The notes under the pieces are model-generated. The model was not told the origin of the DNA. It saw only the letters and a program-made list of their open reading frames with translations, and searched no databases. A stretch of 5,829 nucleotides of DNA from Acidobacteriota bacterium (lineage in GTDB: Bacteria > Acidobacteriota > UBA6911 > RPQK01 > JADFOI01), in NCBI GenBank assembly GCA_029942065.1, contig JAPYTY010000144.1:1-5829 (forward strand). The letters are read 5' to 3'. A program made the position numbers and the translations under genes. Positions 1 to 5,005 of the stretch are shown piece by piece (the stretch's first letter is position 1; the number at the start of each line of letters is the position of its first letter).

Positions 1-171
1 GGCCTGTCCTGCCAGAGCCAGTTGATCGCCTTCGGCCATCAAGCGGTAGGCCAGCAGCACATTCTCCCGGGGAACCGGAAGTTTTTCAATCCTTACCGGT
101 CCTCCGCATGAGGGAAGCACCAGAATGGCCAGAAGCAGAGGAGTTCTGAAACACATGTCCTTTAAAGCCAT
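1..171 (-). CDS. Lipoprotein, N-terminal part (runs off left edge)
   Basis: The minus-strand frame is open from ATG at 171 to the window edge (57 codons). The product begins MALKDMCFRT, followed by a hydrophobic stretch (PLLLAILVLP) and the lipobox L-P-S-C with Cys22, then G-G. This is a classic signal-peptidase II site, so the mature protein should be lipid-anchored at Cys22. The visible mature part (about 36 residues) includes LLAYRLMAEGDQLALAG, which looks like the start of helical, possibly TPR-like, repeats, but too little is present to name a family. A second in-frame ATG at 156 (Met6) would also leave a workable signal peptide; neither start has a strong Shine-Dalgarno. The gene is divergent from the one at 304. 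The lipobox is seen directly; the function is unknown. Confidence 0.75.
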   Translation of the reverse strand, partial: MALKDMCFRTPLLLAILVLPSCGGPVRIEKLPVPRENVLLAYRLMAEGDQLALAGQA

Positions 172-250
172 TTTACCACTGAGCGCACACTCTTGTAAGG
201 CTCAATCGAGCCCGGACTGTCCATCATTTTTGTCCGCCCCTAACTGCCTG

Positions 251-279
251 TTGCCCCTCAGCCCAACCTGGTTTAAAAT
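251..279 (+). promoter_or_regulatory. Candidate sigma70-type promoter for the 304-915 gene
   Basis: TTGCCC at 251-256 (4 of 6 to TTGACA) and TAAAAT at 274-279 (5 of 6 to TATAAT) are separated by exactly 17 nt. A start about 7 nt downstream would give a short leader before the ATG at 304. This is pattern match only; the promoter consensus of this organism is unknown. Confidence 0.4.
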
Positions 280-303
280 AACCTTCGCTTTGAGCGACAA
301 GAT

Positions 304-915
304 ATGGTGAAGACCAAGACCAGATTGGATCAGGCTTATGCGGGCATAGAGGATGTCTTGGGCCAGATTATTGACGAGTGGTATGAGCGGGTAGCCGGAC
401 ACTATCTCACCCAGCAAGAGCTCGAAAGCCAATCAACAAGCCCCCACAGAGAAGCGGAACTCAAATTCTTCCACGATGACGCCGGTCATCGCATCAAATT
501 CAATAAAGACGAACTCGACTTCACCTACGGCCTCAGATCGTATTGCGACGAGCAGCACTGTATCATCGAAATCAGCGTCAACAACAAGGTTGCGAATTTC
601 AACTACCCGGATTTCCAATCTTCCCTGCTCTCCCACTACCGGGCAATGGGAGCGCAACCAGTTCCCTCCCCCTATCAGCTAAAAAGCCATTCCTATGAAG
701 CTATCTTTAAACTCGAACCCAGCATGGAAGAGGCTTTCCAGGTTGAAAGGCATGAGACAAAAGCCGATATCATGCGTCTTTCCTTTCGTGTCACCGACTC
801 CTTCACCCAGGAACTCTGTTCCCACCCCATCGCCGGCAAACAACTGATTGAGGACTACTGTGTTTCCCCCTTCCGAAGCGTCTACGCGGCCGTCTACCGC
901 CGCCATTCGCGCTAG
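304..915 (+). CDS. Unrecognised 203-residue protein
   Basis: Complete frame from ATG 304 to TAG 913-915. I do not recognise a family. The product is soluble and mixed-charge, with no signal peptide or membrane segment. Residues 1-45 look helical (R-L-D-Q-A-Y-A-G-I-E-D-V-L-G-Q-I-I-D-E-W). Residues 50-170 alternate hydrophobic and polar residues as in a beta-rich fold (for example HCIIEISVNNKVANFNYPDF at 85-104). Cysteines lie at 81, 86, 172 and 186, without a CxxC or metal motif. The ribosome-binding site is weak; ATG 304 was chosen because it sits just after a good -35/-10 pair at 251-279. It is divergent from the lipoprotein gene at 1-171. The antisense frames over it lack any signal or motif, so this strand is preferred. 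It could be a lineage-specific protein; no function is proposed. Confidence 0.7.
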   Translation: MVKTKTRLDQAYAGIEDVLGQIIDEWYERVAGHYLTQQELESQSTSPHREAELKFFHDDAGHRIKFNKDELDFTYGLRSYCDEQHCIIEISVNNKVANFNYPDFQSSLLSHYRAMGAQPVPSPYQLKSHSYEAIFKLEPSMEEAFQVERHETKADIMRLSFRVTDSFTQELCSHPIAGKQLIEDYCVSPFRSVYAAVYRRHSR

Positions 916-1071
916 CACCACAAAGACACAAGAAGAAATGCAACCACAAAGGCACAAAGGCACCAAGTAACCGAAGAGACGAAGGCACCGGGTGCCTTCG
1001 TCTCTTCGGTTATCTTCTTCTTTGTGCCTTTGTGGTGAATAAATCCGTGTCTTGGTGGTAAGATTTGAGGC
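916..1071. repeat. Interspersed CACCACAAAGGCACAAAG-type repeat block
   Basis: The space between two plus-strand genes is made of repeat units. CACCACAAAGACACAAGAAG begins at 916. A similar unit containing ACCACAAAGGCACAAAG is at 943-959. Its exact reverse complement is at 1020-1036, followed by a GTGTCTTGGTGGT tail (1047-1059). A related copy is at 3283-3336. From memory, this motif family is common between genes of several environmental phyla and yields spurious translations such as TTETQRHRE. It is not a gene. The block lies immediately after the stop at 915 and may act as a transcriptional barrier through its central hairpin. Confidence 0.8.
943..1036. repeat. Long inverted repeat with a perfect 22-bp inner stem
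   Basis: The inner arms 968-989 and 991-1012 are perfect reverse complements (22 bp) with only G990 between them. The outer arms 943-959 and 1020-1036 are also perfectly complementary (17 bp), separated from the inner stem by unmatched 8-nt and 7-nt stretches. The whole can fold into a cruciform or RNA hairpin of about 94 nt. It lies 28 nt after the stop of the 304-915 gene. There is no clear U-tract, so it is not a textbook intrinsic terminator, but such a hairpin could block transcription or protect the 3' end of the mRNA. Confidence 0.85.
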
Positions 1072-1093
1072 ACTTTACCAAGAGAAAAAAACC

Positions 1094-1723
1094 ATGAAAA
1101 AAGACCATTCGAACTCTGAGAGCACCGCCCAGATCGAAGACATTGCCTGGATCGAAACCGTCCATCCGGAAGAGGCCACCGGCTACGTCAAGAGTCTTTA
1201 CGAGGGCTTCCAGAAACAACGCGGCTGGATTCCCAACATCTTGAAATCCACCAGCATTCGCCCTGATGTCACTCGCGGCTGGGTTTCCCTCTTCAACACC
1301 TTGATGTACGGTCCTTCGGGATTGACCCGTTCCCAGAAGGAAATGATTGCCGTAGTGGTCTCCGCCGGCAATCAATGCCACTACTGACTGGAAGGTCACG
1401 GGGAGTTTCTCCGTGCCGAACTGGGAGACCGGGAACTTGCCGAGGCCGTCAAGAAGGATTATCGACAGGCGCCTGTGGATGAAGCCACACGGGCGCTGCT
1501 GGAATTCTCCGATAAGGTCAATCTGAAGGGCCATACCTGCACGGCGGAAGACCTGGAACAACTCCGAGGTCATGGCTTTTCAGATGAAGACATCGTGGAT
1601 GCAACTGCCATTATCGGCATCATGAATTATCTCAATCGGCTGGCCGACGCCCTGGGAATTACTCTAAACGAGGAATACCGGAAGATCGGACAGGACCAGG
1701 TCGGTGGCGGTGAAAAAAAGTAA
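1094..1723 (+). CDS. AhpD/CMD-family selenoprotein, CxxU active site, TGA read as Sec98
   Basis: The frame runs from ATG 1094 to TAA 1721-1723 (209 residues) if the TGA at 1385-1387 is read through as selenocysteine. The protein resembles the AhpD-like, peroxidase-related branch of the carboxymuconolactone decarboxylase family: W19-I-E-T then P25-E-E-A-T-G, L70-M-Y-G-P-S, R79-S-Q-K-E83-M-I, then C95-H-Y-U98-L-E-G-H102. The spacing matches the AhpD active site: Glu 12 residues before the first Cys, a CxxC, and His four after the second. Only the second Cys is replaced, by TGA. The frame stays open for 111 further codons with family-like content (EATRALLEFSDKV, then G-F-S-D-E-D-I-V-D). The predicted role is a thiol/selenol peroxidase or reductase in the cytoplasm; the substrate is unknown. 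ATG 1094 is preferred over TTG 1052 because the TTG lies inside a repeat. The alternative is a nonsense mutation or sequencing error at a Cys codon. Confidence 0.85.
1388..1418 (+). promoter_or_regulatory. Candidate bacterial SECIS element
   Basis: Directly after the in-frame TGA, the RNA can fold as C1397-A1404 paired with U1408-G1415 (8 bp, including one G-U), extended by G1394-G1395 with C1416-C1417 across a bulged U1396. The apical loop is GUU (1405-1407), or AGUUU if the last A-U pair opens. The loop starts 18 nt after the TGA, with G as its first or second base. A small G-bearing loop at this distance is what the known bacterial SECIS, such as E. coli fdhF, looks like; SelB would bind it. 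The fold was worked out by eye, not by energy calculation. Confidence 0.7.
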
Positions 1724-1737
1724 GGGGAGCACCTGTT

Positions 1738-1759
1738 CAAGCAAGCTAGTTCTTGCTTG
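1738..1759. terminator. Hairpin after the selenoprotein gene
   Basis: CAAGCAAG (1738-1745) and CTTGCTTG (1752-1759) form a perfect 8-bp stem with a 6-nt loop, 15 nt after the TAA. No T-tract follows on the plus strand, so intrinsic termination is uncertain. It may be a weak or degenerate terminator. Confidence 0.35.
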
Positions 1760-1970
1760 GAAAAAGTTTGCTGGGTGTGACTTCAGGATTCGCCCGGGCG
1801 CGCGCGGACATGATCTTGCACAACGGGAAGATCCTGACCGTTGATGAAATTTTGCCTGTGGCGGAAGCCGTGGCCATCCGCCACGGGCAAAACCCGATCA
1901 GGCAGTGATCCCACCTTTCCGGCCCTCAGGGGGCGCTCCAACTGAACCCCAAGATCCACGACTTCGACTG
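1750..1970 (+). pseudogene. Decayed exported amidohydrolase remnant
   Basis: One plus-strand frame, open after the TAG at 1747-1749, reads LLGVTSGFARARAD, then MILHNGKILTVDE from 1810, then VAEAVAIRHG. This is the characteristic N-terminal beta-strand region of YtcJ-like (amidohydrolase 3) enzymes, preceded by what looks like the end of a signal peptide. The match stops at about 1887, where a phrase like R-I-V-A-V-G is expected, and the frame ends at TGA 1906-1908. The next 20 codons of the same frame (ending LNPKIHDFD, TGA 1968-1970) may be the old C-terminus, implying an internal deletion of several hundred codons. No start codon with a ribosome-binding site is present. The N-terminal similarity is seen; the deletion model is inference. 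Confidence 0.6.
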
Positions 1971-1997
1971 AAAAAGGGCGCACGACCGTGCGCCCTT
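1971..1997 (-). terminator. Rho-independent terminator of the minus-strand cytochrome-Dabb gene
   Basis: AAGGGCGCAC (1974-1983) and GTGCGCCCTT (1988-1997) form a perfect 10-bp GC-rich stem with loop GACC. Read on the minus strand, the stem runs into TTTTTC, a U-tract, 30 nt after the stop at 2028. On the plus strand the T-run is lacking, so it mainly serves the minus strand, although it also follows the end of the plus-strand remnant. Confidence 0.85.
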
Positions 1998-2027
1998 CTG
2001 GTAAACGGCTTATTCGGGCAGCGCCCA

Positions 2028-2696
2028 CTAAGGAGCGACGATATCCGTCACCAGGCTTGCTTCGATCAAGGGGCGATAGATGTCGGTGAGCCAGTCTCGG
2101 TGGGCGGGATGACTGCGATAACTCTGCAGGTCGTCATTATTCTTGAAACCGGTCACCAGTCCGTGAGTGTAGTCCGAGTCCTGCTGTGCCACCGTACCCA
2201 CGATCACCGCAGCCACCTCGGGAATGCTCTCCAGCATTGCCCTGCCCGTGTCCAGAACGTGCTTAATTTGATCCACACTGACCTCCGGCTTGAAGCGAAA
2301 GACAACCTGGTGATAGATCTTGATCTCCACGTCGCTTGAAGCCGGCTCCGCCATCGTATTGTCCACTACCGAGGGGGCTGGCTCCACTCCAAAATGAGCG
2401 GCAAGGTAGCTGGAAATGATATCCGCCTCGCGGTCCATTCCAGCAGAGATCCGTCCCAGCATATCGTAGACGGTGGCTTCCCATCCGATTTTCGTTTTTT
2501 GCTGAGCAACGATCAGGCCCAGTCCGTGGCAGCTGGTGCAGATGGTCTGAACATATCCCTTGCCCTCGCCTGGAGGCAACTGGGAGGCCAGATCGGCAGC
2601 ACTCTGGGGTGCGGGGCCGGAGAAGCCGGGGATCGATGTAGCGATGACAAGTGCAGTGGTGAGGATCAAAGCTGTCAAAACAGTTTTTACTTTCAT
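2028..2696 (-). CDS. Exported c-type cytochrome module fused to a Dabb domain
   Basis: 222 residues, from ATG 2696-2694 to TAG at 2030-2028. Residues 1-26 form a Sec signal peptide (MKVK, then a hydrophobic stretch to about 25). Residues 45-103 form a small single-haem module: C53-T-S-C56-H57 binds haem covalently, with W72, M79 (a likely axial ligand) and the ending Y97-L-A-A-H-F-G. After a Pro/Ala-rich linker (104-121), residues 124-220 match the stress-responsive A/B barrel (Dabb) family: IYHQVVFRFKPEVS, then Y176-T-H-G-L-V, then S195-H-P-A-H and I206-Y-R-P-L. The protein should be periplasmic. Dabb domains usually form dimeric ferredoxin-like barrels, and I know of no settled role for one tethered to a cytochrome. 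A strong Shine-Dalgarno (AGAAGGA, 5 nt before ATG) supports the start. Its haem module resembles the C-terminus of the amidohydrolase encoded upstream at 3351-4991. Confidence 0.88.
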   Translation of the reverse strand: MKVKTVLTALILTTALVIATSIPGFSGPAPQSAADLASQLPPGEGKGYVQTICTSCHGLGLIVAQQKTKIGWEATVYDMLGRISAGMDREADIISSYLAAHFGVEPAPSVVDNTMAEPASSDVEIKIYHQVVFRFKPEVSVDQIKHVLDTGRAMLESIPEVAAVIVGTVAQQDSDYTHGLVTGFKNNDDLQSYRSHPAHRDWLTDIYRPLIEASLVTDIVAP

Positions 2697-2701
2697 AATC
2701 G

Positions 2702-2769
2702 TCCTTCTTCGTTATTGGTTAATGCAGGGTTCGGGCCGAGGTATTCTATCATCTTAAGGTGCAGGGCAA
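2702..2769 (-). promoter_or_regulatory. Candidate promoter and ribosome-binding site for the cytochrome-Dabb gene
   Basis: On the minus strand, AGAAGGA (2708-2702) lies 5 nt before the ATG. Further up, TAGAAT (2748-2743) is a 5 of 6 match to a -10 box, with TTGCCC (2769-2764) 15 nt upstream as a poor, tightly spaced -35. The ribosome-binding site is convincing; the promoter is tentative. Confidence 0.35.
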
Positions 2770-2858
2770 TGGCTCGATTGTGCAGTAGAGATGGTCAGGA
2801 GTAAAGAGAATCGCGCTTCGCGCGTGGAGAACAGTCCGTTTTTCATTTTCGGACCGGA

Positions 2859-2890
2859 TTCGGATTTGGAAATTCGAATTTCGGATTTTC
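2859..2890 (+). repeat. TTCGGATTTGG interspersed repeat, copy 1
   Basis: A 32-nt element with ends TTCGGATTTGG and GAATTTCGGATTTTC. It matches the reverse complement of 5006-5037 at 29 of 32 positions. It contains the perfect palindrome GAAATTCGAATTTC (2869-2882). The three differences all lie in the 6-nt centre. Confidence 0.8.
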
Positions 2891-2939
2891 TGCCAGGATA
2901 CCGCGGGCGCTTTTAGGAACGCTGCTCTTCGACCAGCGC

Positions 2940-2967
2940 GTTCCACGTTCCAGGTTCCACGTTTCAC
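2940..2967 (+). repeat. Four tandem 7-mers (GTTCCAC type)
   Basis: Four consecutive 7-nt units read GTTCCAC, GTTCCAG, GTTCCAC and GTTTCAC. The reverse strand reads as GTGGAAC units. From memory this kind of heptamer string is a recurrent intergenic repeat in environmental genomes. It has no coding content. Confidence 0.75.
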
Positions 2968-3054
2968 GAAAAGAAGAACGGAGTCCCGTGCCGATTCCGG
3001 ATGCCGCTCAAGCTCGACTTCCTCACACCAGGTCGTCACGAAGCGGCGGCAGGG

Positions 3055-3156
3055 CCGGGCTGACAAGGCGCACGAGTGGAGGCCCCCGGAAACGTACTGT
3101 AGGGTACGCTGAGGAGGCCGAACGAATGCAACACGGTCAGGACGGATCATAGCGCC
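3055..3156. repeat. Possible structured repeat element with nested complementary arms
   Basis: A stretch of about 100 nt contains several complementary pairs: CGTAC/GTACG (3093-3097 with 3104-3108, loop TGTAGG), CTGAC/GTCAG (3060-3064 with 3136-3140), and CCG/CGG just outside (3055-3057 with 3143-3145). GGCGC/GCGCC (3067-3071 with 3152-3156) is an alternative, mutually exclusive pairing. The flanking text reads like intergenic elements I associate with other environmental genomes, but I cannot name it. It could be a mobile-repeat fossil or an RNA element. Confidence 0.35.
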
Positions 3157-3282
3157 GATGCAGTAGACCGGGGTGTGAGGTAGTCGGGCTAAAAAGCGGC
3201 CGCGACTCCTACTGTGTTCGCTGTGATTGGAGAGCTAAGACAAAGAAAAGAATTTTCTTCGCTTCGCTCAGATAAAGGCGGC

Positions 3283-3336
3283 TTCTCTGTGCCTTTGTGT
3301 CTCTGTGGTGAAATTCTCTTCTGTGTCTTCGTGGTG
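3283..3336 (+). repeat. CACAAAG-type interspersed repeat, second copy
   Basis: Same family and orientation as the right half of the block at 916-1071. Shared segments are TGTGCCTTTGTG (3288-3299; 1023-1034), GTGGTGAA (3305-3312; 1032-1039) and GTGTCTT (3323-3329; 1047-1053), with small insertions between them. It ends 15 nt before the stop of the amidohydrolase gene on the opposite strand. Confidence 0.8.
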
Positions 3337-3350
3337 AGGGGCCTGGCCAC

Positions 3351-4991
3351 CTAACGCCCGAAGTGCTTGCTCAAATACCCCACGATTTCTTCCATGTCCT
3401 GGTTGCCTTCTCCCAGCATGCTCGAAGCAGTCGTTTCCCACCCGGACCTGCTCTTGCGCTGCTCTAAAATGACCTGGAGGCTGTGGCAACCTGAGCACTG
3501 GGTCAGGACCAACTCCCTGCCCGGATCGGAGGGAAATTGCGTTGCTACCTCCTCCTGCACTTGCTGATTGGTGATGGTCTGCTTTTTTTTTCCGGTCGAC
3601 ACCAGGCCCTCTTTGAAAGGATCCAGCATGGGCAGATTGTCCCGATCAATGAACCTCCCAGCATAGATCACCTGCTCGATGGATCTGGAATTCCGCATAT
3701 CCTCCAGGGGATTTCCCGTCAGAATCAGCAGATCGGCGATCTTTCCCGCCTCGACCGTTCCCAGGTCCTTCTCCCGGCCCAGGTACTCAGCGGCCTTGCG
3801 AGAGGCCGCCACGATGACATCCATGGGCTTCATGCCGGCTCGAACCAGGTGCCCCATTTCGCGATGAATATCGAAACCATAGAACATGCGATGGGGAGCA
3901 CCCGTGGAATCCGTTCCGACCAGAATGTTCACTCCCATATCGTAGAGAACCTTGACCGTGCGCAATCGGTTTTCGGAGCTCTGTCGGGACCGCTCCCGAC
4001 GCGCCATCAGACGGGTTCGAACCTCCGGATCATTGATCATGTTCCGATAGACTTCCGGAACAGTCTTGAGAATATCCGGATCGGACCAGAGCTCCGGATC
4101 GTCAAACATCTTGGAGGTGGATTCGACATTATTGATGTCGGGAAGCCAGGAGGCGTTTTTCTGGACGATCATCTGAGCCAAGTCGCTCTGGGGAGTGAGC
4201 TCTTCGGAAAATCCGTGTGCCAGCAGGTCGACGCCGCCTTCCAGGGCATCTCTCACATCCGAGAGTCGACTGGCATGGGTGTAGACCTTCATTCCCTGGC
4301 GATGGGCTTCATCCACCAGAGCGGTGTAGGTCTCCAGCGTCATCCGCGGATAGTCCAGATCTCCCCCGCTCTCCAGAATGGCCTTGATGGTGGCGACATT
4401 CAATTCGTTGACGTACCTTCGCACCTGCCGAATGGCATCTTCCGGTCCCTCGATCTGGGTCAGGGTGCGGGTATCGATGGTTCGACCCAGGCCTCGATTG
4501 ACGGGAATGGGATGCCCTCCCACGGCCGTTAAGGTGGGACCGGCCTCAAACAGGCGTGGTGAAATAAATTTACCTTCCTCCTCCAGTCGCTTCAGCCCCT
4601 CCCCGTGAATCAGGCTCACGCCCGTATCCGAGATATTGGTAACCCCGTAGTAGAGATAATTGGTGAGGGCCTGGGCGGCGGCTTCCAGTCCCTGCTGGGC
4701 GATGTGGGTATCAATATCAAAAAGAGCGGGAATGATGGTCTTTCCCTCGGCCTGAATGACCCGGGCCCCTGCAGGATAATCCCGCTCCCCCTTGCGAAAG
4801 ACCTGCTGGATCCGGTCCCCTTCGATCACCACCACCGAGTTGGCGAGGGGTTCTTGACCGGTTCCATCGATCAGGGTGGCTCCCTCGATCACCACGATAG
4901 ATGAATTCTGCTGGGCCTGCGTCCAGAAAAGACTCGTGGAGAGTACCGTCACGACGCTGATCATCACAAAGCTTAGATATCTTTTACGCAT
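3351..4991 (-). CDS. Exported amidohydrolase with C-terminal c-type haem domain
   Basis: 546 residues, from ATG 4991-4989 to TAG at 3353-3351. Residues 1-26 are a signal peptide (MRKR, hydrophobic core, likely cut after T-Q-A). Residues 31-90 give the amidohydrolase entry strands (VVIEGATLIDGTGQEPLANS, then V-V-V-I-E-G-D-R-I). Candidate metal ligands in the TIM barrel are H96, K203 (in T-I-K-A, the usual place of a carbamylated Lys), H239 (Y-T-H-A), H259 (L-A-H-G) and D361 (G-T-D-S). A-G-K-I-A-D-L-L-I-L near 415-424 is the typical closing segment. The first His of the usual HxH is Asp94 (D-I-D-T-H). Residues 485-546 are an added haem module: C499-S-G-C502-H503, W518, M525 and the end Y539-L-S-K-H-F-G-R. 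It should be periplasmic; the substrate is unknown (the family includes imidazolonepropionase- and prolidase-like hydrolases). AAGGAG at 5004-4999, 7 nt before the ATG, fixes the start. Confidence 0.9.
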   Translation of the reverse strand: MRKRYLSFVMISVVTVLSTSLFWTQAQQNSSIVVIEGATLIDGTGQEPLANSVVVIEGDRIQQVFRKGERDYPAGARVIQAEGKTIIPALFDIDTHIAQQGLEAAAQALTNYLYYGVTNISDTGVSLIHGEGLKRLEEEGKFISPRLFEAGPTLTAVGGHPIPVNRGLGRTIDTRTLTQIEGPEDAIRQVRRYVNELNVATIKAILESGGDLDYPRMTLETYTALVDEAHRQGMKVYTHASRLSDVRDALEGGVDLLAHGFSEELTPQSDLAQMIVQKNASWLPDINNVESTSKMFDDPELWSDPDILKTVPEVYRNMINDPEVRTRLMARRERSRQSSENRLRTVKVLYDMGVNILVGTDSTGAPHRMFYGFDIHREMGHLVRAGMKPMDVIVAASRKAAEYLGREKDLGTVEAGKIADLLILTGNPLEDMRNSRSIEQVIYAGRFIDRDNLPMLDPFKEGLVSTGKKKQTITNQQVQEEVATQFPSDPGRELVLTQCSGCHSLQVILEQRKSRSGWETTASSMLGEGNQDMEEIVGYLSKHFGR

Positions 4992-5005
4992 GGTTGAACT
5001 CCTTG

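Larger units (their letters stand above)
2697..3350. other. 654-nt intergenic region without a convincing gene, repeat-rich
   Basis: Apart from the promoter and ribosome-binding site of the cytochrome-Dabb gene at its left end, this space holds several short repeat elements listed separately: a TTCGGATTTGG element, four 7-mers of GTTCCAC type, a structured stretch around 3055-3156 and a CACAAAG-type copy. It also has small hairpins: CGCGC/GCGCG at 2812-2824 and AAGAAAA/TTTTCTT at 3243-3259. The minus-strand frame at 2749-3150 reads straight through these repeats and has no family-like content, so I do not call it a gene. Confidence 0.7.

Noticed and set aside
199..212. GGCTC/GAGCC hairpin between the divergent genes
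   Set aside because: Only 5 bp with a 4-nt loop and no T-tract; it could be an operator but nothing supports that.
1052..1093. TTG 1052 as start of the selenoprotein gene
   Set aside because: The extension lies in the interspersed repeat and adds no family-like sequence; ATG 1094 gives a normal length and N-terminus.
1010..1573. Minus-strand open frame of 187 codons
   Set aside because: It is antisense to the CMD-family gene and begins in the repeat block; it is a shadow of that gene's codon pattern.
1906..1908. Second possible selenocysteine TGA in the amidohydrolase remnant
   Set aside because: The frame is open for only 20 more codons, no Cys or catalytic residue is expected there, and no hairpin of SECIS type with suitable spacing is seen; decay explains it better.
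1905..2804. Plus-strand open frames over 1905-2804
   Set aside because: They cross the terminator or lie antisense to the cytochrome-Dabb gene, and show no motifs.
2940..2967. CRISPR-like repetition
   Set aside because: The units are 7 nt and directly adjacent, without spacers.
2749..3150. Minus-strand open frame of 133 codons
   Set aside because: It reads through the TTCGGATTTGG repeat, the heptamer string and the structured stretch; its peptide is typical of translated intergenic repeats.
3537..4532. Long plus-strand open frame (331 codons)
   Set aside because: It lies wholly antisense to the amidohydrolase gene, which has signal peptide, metal ligands and a haem motif; the plus-strand product has no family-like content.
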